Source: Nitrospira sp.
GTDB lineage: Bacteria; Nitrospirota; Nitrospiria; Nitrospirales; UBA8639
DNA length: 46,665 nt
NCBI GenBank assembly: GCA_028819435.1
Contig: JAPPLK010000022.1
Location: 1 to 46,665, forward strand
Reading direction: 5' to 3'
This document shows, piece after piece, positions 27,604-35,649 of this stretch. Within the stretch, counting starts at the first letter, position 1, and every line of letters begins with the position of its first letter. Position numbers and translations under genes: made by a program. The notes beneath the pieces are model-generated. The model worked only from the letters and a program-made list of their open reading frames with translations. It had not been told where the DNA came from and did not search any database.

Positions 27604-30600
27604 ACAACGCCACTGTTGGGCGCTACGACGTCGTCATCGTCGGCGCGGGCCCGGTCGGCAGCTTATGCGCGCTTGCTCACGCAAGGAAGGGCGCCCGGGT
27701 CGCCCTGCTCGAAGCCAATCCCAACGTTTCCAAGCGGATGGCGGGAGAATGGCTGCATCCGCCTGCCGTGCGGATGTTGCGCGAATTCGGCATCAGGTTC
27801 GATACGCAGTCCCGCAGCACCATCGGTCAAGGATTTGTCGTGTTCCCTGAAGACGGATCGGAGCCGATCGCGCTTCCCTATCCGGAAGGACTCCACGGTG
27901 TGGCGTGCGAGCATGCGGAGATCGTCTCGAATCTGCGCGAAGCGATCAAGGACGAGCCGGGCATCGACTTCATGACCCACGCGCGGGTCCGTTCGGTGGA
28001 AGACACGCGGGTCACGTTTTCCTGTAACGGCACTGAGCAATCCATATCCGCCGCGCGAATTGTCGGCGCCGACGGTCGGGCCTCAATCGTGCGTCGATCG
28101 TTGGGCTTATCGATAAAGCCGAAGAGCTGCTCGCAGATGGTGGGTGTGACGTTAAGAGGGATGAGTTTGCCGTTGGAGGGTTATGGGCACGTGTTGTGTG
28201 GTGGACCGGGTCCAGTGCTCATGTACCATCTGGGAGAGCATTGCGTCCGGGTCATCGTCGATGTTCCATCGGGCAATTGTGCATCCGGTGACTGGATTGG
28301 CTTCCTGTCGGACTCATATGCCGGCGTGTTGCCGGAAACGCTCAGGCCTGCATTTGTCGAAACGCTACGAGCGGGGCAATACCAGGCTGCGGCCAATGAA
28401 CTGAGCCCGCGCGTCACGTACGGGAGCCCACGTCGAGTACTGATCGGCGATGCAGCCGGGCACTACCATCCCATGACGGCGGTGGGAATGACCCTCGGTT
28501 TCGGCGATGCTCTGACGCTGGCCGAGGGCAAGGACTTCCACGACTTCACCATGAAGCGTTTCCAGGCGACCCACACGCCGGAACTCCTCGCTATGGAGCT
28601 CTACGAGGTCTTTGCCGACCACCGGACCGAGGCGGTGGCGGTCAGACACGAGATCTACCGGCGTTGGAGGTCAAGTTCCGCGTTCCGTAACCGGACCATG
28701 TCTTTACTCGCCTGTGAAGATATATCGATAGTCCGTATGAGTTTCGCGGGTGGCACGATGGTGTTCCGGGCGGTTGCCGGGGCGATTCCACGATCCTACG
28801 ACCAGTTCGCTTGGCGTCGGGCCCTCGAGATGGTTTATGCACTCTTCGGTCGTCTTTTGTGGCTCCTGCGTGGCGTCATACAACTGCGTAAGGCGAAAGG
28901 CAGAGGCCGAGAAAAAGACGAACGAATTCGAGATACCTTGGCCCATGCGCTTCTGGTTTCCATGCCATCGAAGGTGGACGACCCCCGGCCCGTCCACCAC
29001 CCGAGGGTGAGTGTGTCACCCGACGCGGGTCCGGCGTTGAGGAGCGCAAGCGCGCGCCTGTTGAAGCTTCAAGGTGAGGATGGCGCCTGGGAAGGCGAGA
29101 TGGTTTGGTGTCCCATGCTCACCGCACAATACGTGCTGCTGCACTACATGATGGGCCGGCCGCTCGAACCCGGCCGGCGCCGTCGCGTGCTGCGCTCCTT
29201 CGAATCCACCCGTCTCGAAGGAGGCCTATGGAGTCTGCACGAGCACCCGCCGCCCAACCTGTTTGTCACCACCCTGGTGTACGTTGCGGCGAGATTACTC
29301 GGTATTGAACGGGATGATCCGTTGATCGAGCCGGCTGGCCGATTCCTGCAAGCCGAAGGGGTGCTCGGTATCCCGAGCTGGGGGAAATTCTGGCTGGCGC
29401 TTCTCAATCTCTACGATTGGCGCGGGGTCAACGCCATTTTGCCGGAACTGTGGGGCTTGTCGCGCCGGATACCGTTACATCCCTCAAACTGGTACTGCCA
29501 TACCCGGCTGATCTACATGGCGATGGCGGCAATTTATCCACGTCGGTTCCGAACGCCGGTCACGCCCACGATCGCCTCGTTGCGAGAGGAACTGTTTCCC
29601 CAGGGGTTTGCCAACGTCGATTTTTCCGCGGGCCGCAATCGCTTGCGAGACGCCGACCTCTACGCACGCCCCAGCGTCTGGCTCCGGGCCGGATACGAGT
29701 TGACACGGGTATTTGAACGGTTCCACAACACACGTCTGCGCGCCCGCTGCGTGGACGCGCTCATCCGGCAGATAAAATGGGAACTGCAAACCACCAGCCA
29801 TACGAGCATCTCTCCGGTCAGCGGGTTCCTCAACGTCCTGGCCTTATGGCTGCGTGATCCAAACGACGCCGACTGTCGTCAGGCGCTCGCGAAGCTGGAT
29901 GGCTGGATCTGGGAGGATGAAGAGCGGGGCGCTCGAGTCACCGGCGCGAGAAGCAGTTCGTGGGATACCGGCTTCTCCCTACAAGCCTTGGCCACGGTGC
30001 CCGAGTTCGACGGGGTTCAACCGGCTCTCCGGCAAGGAGCCGGCTTCCTGTGTCGGGAACAGGTCGGCACCAGTTTCGAAGGGTTTCGCGAGGCATATCG
30101 GGCCGATCCGAAAGGCGGCTGGTGTTTTCCCGGGGGATGGCACGGCTGGCCGGTGAGTGATTGCACCGCGGAAGCGGTGCAGGGCATTCTCGCCGCCGAC
30201 CCCAAGGCCGTCAGCGAGACGGCGCTCAGCGATGCGGTTCAATTCATGCTGCGTAGCCAGAACCGCGATGGCGGTTTTGGCAGCTATGAAGCGCGACGCT
30301 CCGCGTTTGGTCTTGAGTGGCTGAATCCGGCTGAAATGTTTGGCGACTCGATGACCGAGCATTCCTACGTCGAGTGCACCGCGTCTTGCCTCGGGGCGTT
30401 CGCCGCTTGCAAGGAGTCCTTCCCGCACATTACGGACCAGGCGGTGTCGGACGCGATCTCGAAGGCTGACGCCTGGCTTCGCCGGACCCAGGCAAACGAT
30501 GGGTCATGGCGCGGCGTCTGGGGCGTTCAGTTCATCTACGGCACCTTCTTCGGTATCAGGGGGCTGGTTGCCGCCGGGGCCCGTCCGGGTGATTCGGCGC

Positions 30601-30965
30601 TACGTTTAGCCTGTCAATGGCTGCTGGACCGCCAGCAGAAGGACGGGGGATGGGGTGAACACCACAGCGGTTGTCTGACCGGTCGATACGTTGCCCATAA
30701 TGAAAGTCAGGTCATCCAAACCGCATGGGCGTTGATTGCGCTCCTTGAGGCGGGTGATTCGAACTGGGCCGCGATTTCGCAGGGGGCCCGGTTTTTGCTC
30801 GACACGCAGGACGCAGATGGGGCATGGCCGAGGCAAGACATGGCCGGGATCTTTTTCCGTACGGCGCTGTTGGATTACGTCCTGTATCGGCAGTATTTTC
30901 CCCTGCACGCGCTCGGTCTCTACGAGCAGCGGCGCCGGACCAGGCTTGACCTGTCAGGTTCCTGA
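27600..30965 (+). CDS. Fused squalene epoxidase - oxidosqualene cyclase
   Basis: A single 1121-residue frame with two enzymes. Residues 1-430 are squalene monooxygenase: FAD motif GAGPVG (15-20), GEWLHPPAVRML, VGADG (D158-G159), GPGPVLMYHLG and GDAAG (283-287) followed by HYHPMTAVGMTLGFGDA. A hydrophobic stretch at about 408-428 may anchor it. A linker of about 45 basic and proline-containing residues follows. Residues 478-1115 are oxidosqualene cyclase: HPSNWYCHTRLIYM, the catalytic VSDCTAE with D854 (DCTAE, not the DxDDTA of hopene cyclases), NPAEMFGDSMTEHSYVECT and five QW-type repeats. The product should be a 3-hydroxy tetracyclic sterol made from squalene. The ATG overlaps the P450 stop (ATGA). 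In known bacteria the two enzymes are separate genes. Confidence 0.95.
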   Translation: MNNATVGRYDVVIVGAGPVGSLCALAHARKGARVALLEANPNVSKRMAGEWLHPPAVRMLREFGIRFDTQSRSTIGQGFVVFPEDGSEPIALPYPEGLHGVACEHAEIVSNLREAIKDEPGIDFMTHARVRSVEDTRVTFSCNGTEQSISAARIVGADGRASIVRRSLGLSIKPKSCSQMVGVTLRGMSLPLEGYGHVLCGGPGPVLMYHLGEHCVRVIVDVPSGNCASGDWIGFLSDSYAGVLPETLRPAFVETLRAGQYQAAANELSPRVTYGSPRRVLIGDAAGHYHPMTAVGMTLGFGDALTLAEGKDFHDFTMKRFQATHTPELLAMELYEVFADHRTEAVAVRHEIYRRWRSSSAFRNRTMSLLACEDISIVRMSFAGGTMVFRAVAGAIPRSYDQFAWRRALEMVYALFGRLLWLLRGVIQLRKAKGRGREKDERIRDTLAHALLVSMPSKVDDPRPVHHPRVSVSPDAGPALRSASARLLKLQGEDGAWEGEMVWCPMLTAQYVLLHYMMGRPLEPGRRRRVLRSFESTRLEGGLWSLHEHPPPNLFVTTLVYVAARLLGIERDDPLIEPAGRFLQAEGVLGIPSWGKFWLALLNLYDWRGVNAILPELWGLSRRIPLHPSNWYCHTRLIYMAMAAIYPRRFRTPVTPTIASLREELFPQGFANVDFSAGRNRLRDADLYARPSVWLRAGYELTRVFERFHNTRLRARCVDALIRQIKWELQTTSHTSISPVSGFLNVLALWLRDPNDADCRQALAKLDGWIWEDEERGARVTGARSSSWDTGFSLQALATVPEFDGVQPALRQGAGFLCREQVGTSFEGFREAYRADPKGGWCFPGGWHGWPVSDCTAEAVQGILAADPKAVSETALSDAVQFMLRSQNRDGGFGSYEARRSAFGLEWLNPAEMFGDSMTEHSYVECTASCLGAFAACKESFPHITDQAVSDAISKADAWLRRTQANDGSWRGVWGVQFIYGTFFGIRGLVAAGARPGDSALRLACQWLLDRQQKDGGWGEHHSGCLTGRYVAHNESQVIQTAWALIALLEAGDSNWAAISQGARFLLDTQDADGAWPRQDMAGIFFRTALLDYVLYRQYFPLHALGLYEQRRRTRLDLSGS

Positions 30966-30975
30966 ATTTCTTCCA

Positions 30976-31117
30976 GGAACCCCTGATTTACTGCACTATC
31001 GGGCGCAGGGCTGCGTTGTGTCCTCGCTCAACCCTCACCTATCTCCATGATAAGCTTCGGGTTTCGCTCCGGGACGCCTTGCCCTGCATCCCGTTATCAC
31101 AATAAATCAGAGGTTCC
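30976..31117 (-). mobile_element. Full 142-bp dispersed element, reverse copy
   Basis: ggaacccctgatttactgca at the left and ataaatcagaggttcc at the right form the terminal repeats with a few mismatches. The body matches the reverse complement of 15343-15484. It begins 11 bases after the cyclase stop and fills the gap to the convergent gene, whose stop codon is only six bases beyond it. It is in direct orientation with the copy at 18201-18394. Confidence 0.87.
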
Positions 31118-31122
31118 TCCGG

Positions 31123-31860
31123 TTAGTATCCCAGGATGCTGTAATTGCCGTCGATAATCAGGCGGATCGAGACATATAACCCCAGCAGCGCGCACAACAC
31201 CCAAAAAGCGTTGATCGCAAGGATGTAGACGTACAACTCGCGCCGGCTGATCCGGGTTTGCCGTTTGGCGATGAAGAAGCTGACCCAGTAGACCGACGTC
31301 ACATAGGTCCATTGCCAGAACGCCATGACCCCGAGAATGCCTGTAAAGAGAGCGGGCAGGAAATCGACCGTATACGCCGCGTACAGGACCAGTGATGGAA
31401 CCGGAGTCACAAAGCCATTGGCAATATCCGCATTGTAGCCGAACGTCAGGCGGTCCGCATAGGAGTCATCGTACTGGGAGTAGGCCGCCCAGACGTCGGC
31501 CCAGAGCGTCGGCGACAATGCCTGTGTCAAGGGGACCTTCTTTGAGATAAAGAACTCGAAGGCCGGAGTCCGGCCGGTTTCACGGCACCGTGCACGCCAA
31601 TATTCGGTGCGCGTCCTGATATGGTCCGGTCGAAGGAACAGGCATATCTCCCAATAGCAGATCAGCAGGTTGATCGAGAAGAACAGGCTCAAAAGGGCGT
31701 GGAGGGCGTTCAGATCCTCGTGAACGTAATACCGCGTACCGATGCCGAGCATTGCAAGGATTGCGACGATCAGCGCCACGAACAGGCCTACCGGTATTGT
31801 CAGACGAGTCTGGTCTGCGTCCTGTTCGCGAAGCGCTCGATCAGCGCGGGATTCGGGCAT
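31123..31860 (-). CDS. Polytopic membrane protein, possibly EBP/EXPERA-like
   Basis: A 245-residue protein with about five hydrophobic segments (LFVALIVAILAMLGIG, ALLSLFFSINLLICYWEICLF, VLYAAYTVDFLPALFTGILG, YVTSVYWVSFFIA and YILAINAFWVLCALLGLYV). The stretch LWADVWAAYSQYDDSY and the late INAFWVL resemble the spacing in emopamil-binding protein (sterol delta8-delta7 isomerase), where LW..YA.GDSRY and MNALWLVLPG occur. The first catalytic His and the second Glu of EBP are not at the same place, so this is a weak likeness. ATG 31860 follows AGGAG; it is 22 bases behind the FAD oxidoreductase gene, in the same operon. Confidence 0.65.
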   Translation of the reverse strand: MPESRADRALREQDADQTRLTIPVGLFVALIVAILAMLGIGTRYYVHEDLNALHALLSLFFSINLLICYWEICLFLRPDHIRTRTEYWRARCRETGRTPAFEFFISKKVPLTQALSPTLWADVWAAYSQYDDSYADRLTFGYNADIANGFVTPVPSLVLYAAYTVDFLPALFTGILGVMAFWQWTYVTSVYWVSFFIAKRQTRISRRELYVYILAINAFWVLCALLGLYVSIRLIIDGNYSILGY

Positions 31861-31882
31861 GTCTCCTGATCTCACGGTTGGT

Positions 31883-33247
31883 TCAGTTCTTCGCTTTTCT
31901 GAACCCCCAACCATACAGGATACTCCCGTAATAGTTGAAGGACCGCCTTGCCACGGGGTCGTCGAAGGGATAATCCGCACCGATCTGCGTTGCAGCGGCG
32001 AGTCCGCTGACAAAGCAGGTTTCCTGGCTGTTGATCAGCACGTGGGCGCCGCAGTGCCACGTCCGTTTCTTGCCTTGAATGAAGCGGAACAAAGGAACGA
32101 GCCAAGCCACGTGGCGCACGTCATGGACGACGTGCTGAAACCACCATCTTCCGATAATCTTTTTTTCATCGATTCGGCTGATCGGATTGTAGGTTACCAG
32201 GCAGGGCTTGTCAGACCTGTTGGCCCACGGCTGCTGGTTGTGCATGATGTACGTGATTTCATAGTTGTCCGGCCTGGCGCCGTATTGTTCTATGTGGTTG
32301 CTCCGCGTTGTCAGGGGTTTCACTTCGTTATCCGGGAGAACTGAGGAGTCGGAGTGGACGATCGTATGGTTGTGGAGTTCGCTCTCGTAACGTATTGACG
32401 AGAGGATGTAACGCTCCAGTATCGTGGGTTCGTCGAGCATCATCAGCGTCTGGTTTGCATTGCATGCAAAGACCACCTCGTCGAACGTCTCCTTGACGCC
32501 GTCCTCGTCCTCGACCACGACTTGCGACGACTGGCGGTGTACTTTCCGGACGGGCCGGTTGAAGTAGATCTTGTCCCGGAAATTGGCGGACAGGTTCTCG
32601 TAGATGCGGCGTGTTCCCTGGTCCCACGTCTGCATGGGCGTGGCGGTTTCGATGTCAAAAAATTCCAGGTATCTCGTAAAGAGAGCCGCCGGCATATCGA
32701 ACACGTTTGTCGCCATCAGGAAGTTGACAAACATGGGCTTCAGCACCTTGTACCTGAAGTCACCGGAAAAGCCGCCCAGGTTCAGGACCGTCCGCATGCT
32801 GACGTAATTGAACGGATTGAGGGCGTTCAGAAATTTCGATTGGCAGCGACTCAACCAGCCGAACCAATGCAGCCGCCTCAGGAGTCGTTGAAACTTCGCA
32901 ATCTCGGGTTGGAGTTGCTCCCTGATGCCGGAGTCGAAATCGTGGGCATAGACGTGGCCGCGGTACTTCACACTGTAACTGAACCTGGTATCGAGCAACT
33001 CAATGCCGAATTTCTTCAGCAGCAACAGGACGTGGTGGTAGACAGACGGAATGCAAGCGGTGACGGAGATGTCGAAGGGAATGGTGCCGCCGTCATCCTG
33101 CGGCATATCGGCCGTAATGGCATTCCCGCCAATCCGGTCACGGGCCTCGAACAGCCGAAAGTCGAATCGGTCCGGGTGATGATGCAGCCCCCATGCAGCC
33201 CCCAGCCCGGATATGCCTCCGCCGACGATGGCTATGCGCCGCGGCAT
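31883..33247 (-). CDS. FAD-dependent amine-oxidase-like oxidoreductase
   Basis: A 454-residue flavoprotein. The dinucleotide fold is RRIAIVGGGISGLGAAWGL, followed by FRLFEARDRIGGNAITADMP, the second family motif. It resembles the COG2907 group of NAD/FAD-binding proteins often found beside lipid-modifying genes (cyclopropane synthase, DUF1365), more than the phytoene desaturases. The C-terminus CFVSGLAAATQIG is the usual FAD-contact segment. The substrate is unknown; given the neighbours, a sterol or other polyprenoid is likely. ATG 33247 (after AAGGACC) is preferred to the longer start at 33262. Confidence 0.8.
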   Translation of the reverse strand: MPRRIAIVGGGISGLGAAWGLHHHPDRFDFRLFEARDRIGGNAITADMPQDDGGTIPFDISVTACIPSVYHHVLLLLKKFGIELLDTRFSYSVKYRGHVYAHDFDSGIREQLQPEIAKFQRLLRRLHWFGWLSRCQSKFLNALNPFNYVSMRTVLNLGGFSGDFRYKVLKPMFVNFLMATNVFDMPAALFTRYLEFFDIETATPMQTWDQGTRRIYENLSANFRDKIYFNRPVRKVHRQSSQVVVEDEDGVKETFDEVVFACNANQTLMMLDEPTILERYILSSIRYESELHNHTIVHSDSSVLPDNEVKPLTTRSNHIEQYGARPDNYEITYIMHNQQPWANRSDKPCLVTYNPISRIDEKKIIGRWWFQHVVHDVRHVAWLVPLFRFIQGKKRTWHCGAHVLINSQETCFVSGLAAATQIGADYPFDDPVARRSFNYYGSILYGWGFRKAKN

Positions 33248-33372
33248 GGTCCTTGTCCCCACCCGTTGTCGTTGACTGCTGGACGGTCAACGCGACGTTC
33301 CTCACGCGGACTGATGTTTGGGAGACGTTGATATTCTTTCCCCCGTGTTCCGGTTTCATGGGCCATGGTACG

Positions 33373-35403
33373 TCAGACGGGCAATTTGCGTCTTTGCTCG
33401 GCGATTCGGAACTTCATCCTCTTGCTCGGAGACATCGACGGAAACGGGTTGAACCGGAGCTTGTAATTCGCAGGCGACAACTCAAGCGTAAAGTAATGCG
33501 CGACCATCAACAGGTTGACGGCCAGTTGCAGTTCCACCCACCGGAAGCCGAGGCACGTGTGCGTGCCAAGCCCGTATGGCGCGTATCCGGGATTGAGGTG
33601 CTCATTACACGGAGGCAGATAGCGATCGATGTCGAATGAGAAAGGGTTCGGGAAAACGTCTTCCATGTAATGTGGGGCCGTCTGCGCAATGCCGATGCGT
33701 GCTCCTACCGGCAGTTCGTAGCCTTCGACCACGCACGAGTTCATCACGTTGCGAATAGACATGGGGACGATGGGGTACATACGCATGCACTCCATGATGA
33801 AGCGGTTCGTGACGTCGCTCTCTGTCTTGGCGAAGCCCGCCTTATCCGGGTCTGCGCCGTCGAACAGGGCGTCAGCCTCGCTCCGGATCCGGCCGTAGAG
33901 TTCAGGGTGCGACGCCATGGCGTAGAGCGCAAAGGCCAACGCATCGCCGAGGTACATGCTGGCAAGCATGGGTGCCGAAAGAGAGAATCCCATGTTTGAC
34001 TCGGGGAGGAATTGCGGGTCGCTGGCATAGAGGCTAAGCAGGTCATCCACAAGGGTTCGCGGGCAACCAGCCCGCTGGGCTGGCGTGTGGACGTCCTGGA
34101 CCCTTTGTACCGCCGCGTCGATGGCCTTGGCTGGGCGTTTCATGTCCGGGGTGTGTAGCAGGAACTTGGGCAGGATCTTCGCGACGTGGGTGGTGAGCGC
34201 CCGCTCCTTGAACTTTATCAGGTCATCCACAACGTCTTGCGAATCTATGCTGAGAATGAGGGGTGATATTTGCGCATTGATCATGCGCCGGCACAGGTGG
34301 ACCGCGTACACGGAGGAACCCACCTTCCAATCCGCCATGAATGCACGGACGTGCCCGTAGAGAGGATTCAAGAGATTTTCCAGCCTTTCGCGGGAGTAGC
34401 CCGGTTGCATGGCCTTGCGTAGCCGGAAGTGCTCGGCTCCGTCGAGTCCGGGTATCAGCCCGGAGGCGCCGTAGACTTTCTCGATATCGGTGAAATAGTC
34501 CTTGGATTTCAGGTACAGGCGCCCGTTCCGGTGGACCCAGCGGTTGATTTTAGCCCCGGACAGGAAGATCATGGGTTCCTGGAACGGCGGGCGTATCTGA
34601 AATACCGGACCGTACTGTTTCGTCAGGTCTGCAAAGACCGCGGGAATGTTGCCCTTGCGCGATAACATATTGAGCACCAACTTTGGCAGAGAGACACCCG
34701 GAATTTTTTTCTTGGCCAGGCTGAAACGTCGAAACAAAGGGCCGACGAGATTGTTGGTCACTGCATGGGCTATGGAGCGGCCGATCAGGTCCATCTGGCA
34801 GATCAACTCTATGCGCTTTTCTAAATCCTCATCGAGTTGGAACATGAATCGAAAGATGTCACACGTATTGATGAGGCAAATAATGATGATGTCTCTGGGC
34901 TTGGGTATCGCGTTGGTATAGATACACTTCATGATACGCAACTTGATAAACTCATCTGCCGTAACGTCTATGGCTTTGCGGCCTAGTTCCATCTGCCAGC
35001 CGGTATGAGCCAGCGTCCAGAAATCGCCGTCGTGGTGTTCCAGGATCTTCAGGTCAACCAGGCGATCCAGACTCAAATCAATGATTGACTCCGCACGGGG
35101 GGCGAGCCGTTCGATCCAGAACTGGGCGTTCCGTTGAGTTGGTTCGTTTGCAATCTCTTTCAGAATGGGGTCCAGGACAGGAATACCCGTTTCGGTCTGG
35201 TCCACAAGGAACAGGGATTCCATGTCCGTGTCGATGCGTGACAGGAGGGAGAGTTCCGCTAGGACTGCCCCGATGACAGCGCAGTTCAAGTGCCAGCCGG
35301 GTACTTGATGAAAGTAACCGTTCTCCTCGTTGAGGAGCATTAGAATGAGCTCTTCCGGCAATATTAGTGGTTGGGTTGCCGAATCTTCTTTAGTAACAGC
35401 CAT
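33373..35403 (-). CDS. GPP34 (GOLPH3-like) domain fused to a cytochrome P450
   Basis: A 676-residue two-domain protein. Residues about 12-220 match the GPP34/GOLPH3 pattern: LILPEELILMLLNEENGYF, NCAVIGAVLAELSLLSRID, FLVDQTETGIPVLDPILKEI and SLDRLVDLKILEHHDGDFWTL. Residues about 245-670 are a P450: ExxR in FIMECMRMYP, the heme ligand C617 in YGLGTHTCLGFRW (Tyr for the usual Phe) and a P450-type AQTAPHYMEDVFPNPFSFDIDRYLPP. The I-helix lacks a clear AGxDT motif (MYLGDALAFALY), which could mean unusual oxygen activation. In eukaryotes GOLPH3 binds PI4P on membranes; here the domain may seat the P450 on lipid. ATG at 35403; an in-frame TTG directly precedes it. First gene of a minus-strand group. 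Confidence 0.85.
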   Translation of the reverse strand: MAVTKEDSATQPLILPEELILMLLNEENGYFHQVPGWHLNCAVIGAVLAELSLLSRIDTDMESLFLVDQTETGIPVLDPILKEIANEPTQRNAQFWIERLAPRAESIIDLSLDRLVDLKILEHHDGDFWTLAHTGWQMELGRKAIDVTADEFIKLRIMKCIYTNAIPKPRDIIIICLINTCDIFRFMFQLDEDLEKRIELICQMDLIGRSIAHAVTNNLVGPLFRRFSLAKKKIPGVSLPKLVLNMLSRKGNIPAVFADLTKQYGPVFQIRPPFQEPMIFLSGAKINRWVHRNGRLYLKSKDYFTDIEKVYGASGLIPGLDGAEHFRLRKAMQPGYSRERLENLLNPLYGHVRAFMADWKVGSSVYAVHLCRRMINAQISPLILSIDSQDVVDDLIKFKERALTTHVAKILPKFLLHTPDMKRPAKAIDAAVQRVQDVHTPAQRAGCPRTLVDDLLSLYASDPQFLPESNMGFSLSAPMLASMYLGDALAFALYAMASHPELYGRIRSEADALFDGADPDKAGFAKTESDVTNRFIMECMRMYPIVPMSIRNVMNSCVVEGYELPVGARIGIAQTAPHYMEDVFPNPFSFDIDRYLPPCNEHLNPGYAPYGLGTHTCLGFRWVELQLAVNLLMVAHYFTLELSPANYKLRFNPFPSMSPSKRMKFRIAEQRRKLPV

Positions 35404-35649
35404 CAACTTTATCTTCTTTGTATTTCCCCGGTGCCACCGGGTCCAGTTACCCTTGTAAGGATAGCCTTACGGCCTAGGCAGGGCAAGTCTTATTCTGAGT
35501 TGAAACAAGGCACAGGTTCGGGTAAGTAGTCGATTACTTCAACGTATCTACGCCGCAAAGGGCCAGGATGTCGGCTTGCAAAAACCTTGACTGGAACATT
35601 GAATTCTCTAAAATGCAGTGAGTTTTCAGAAAGGAATAACTTGGCATTC
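35404..35649. promoter_or_regulatory. Divergent spacer between GPP34-P450 and the reductase-like gene
   Basis: A 246-base spacer between divergent genes that must carry promoters in both directions. The AGGAA at 35632-35636 is a ribosome site for the plus-strand gene. No reliable promoter box or operator was identified. Confidence 0.35.

Noticed and set aside
27600-30965. Reading the cyclase half as squalene-hopene cyclase
   Set aside because: The catalytic motif is VSDCTAE, the oxidosqualene type, not DxDDTA, and the HPSNWYCH and NPAEMFGD blocks match sterol cyclases.
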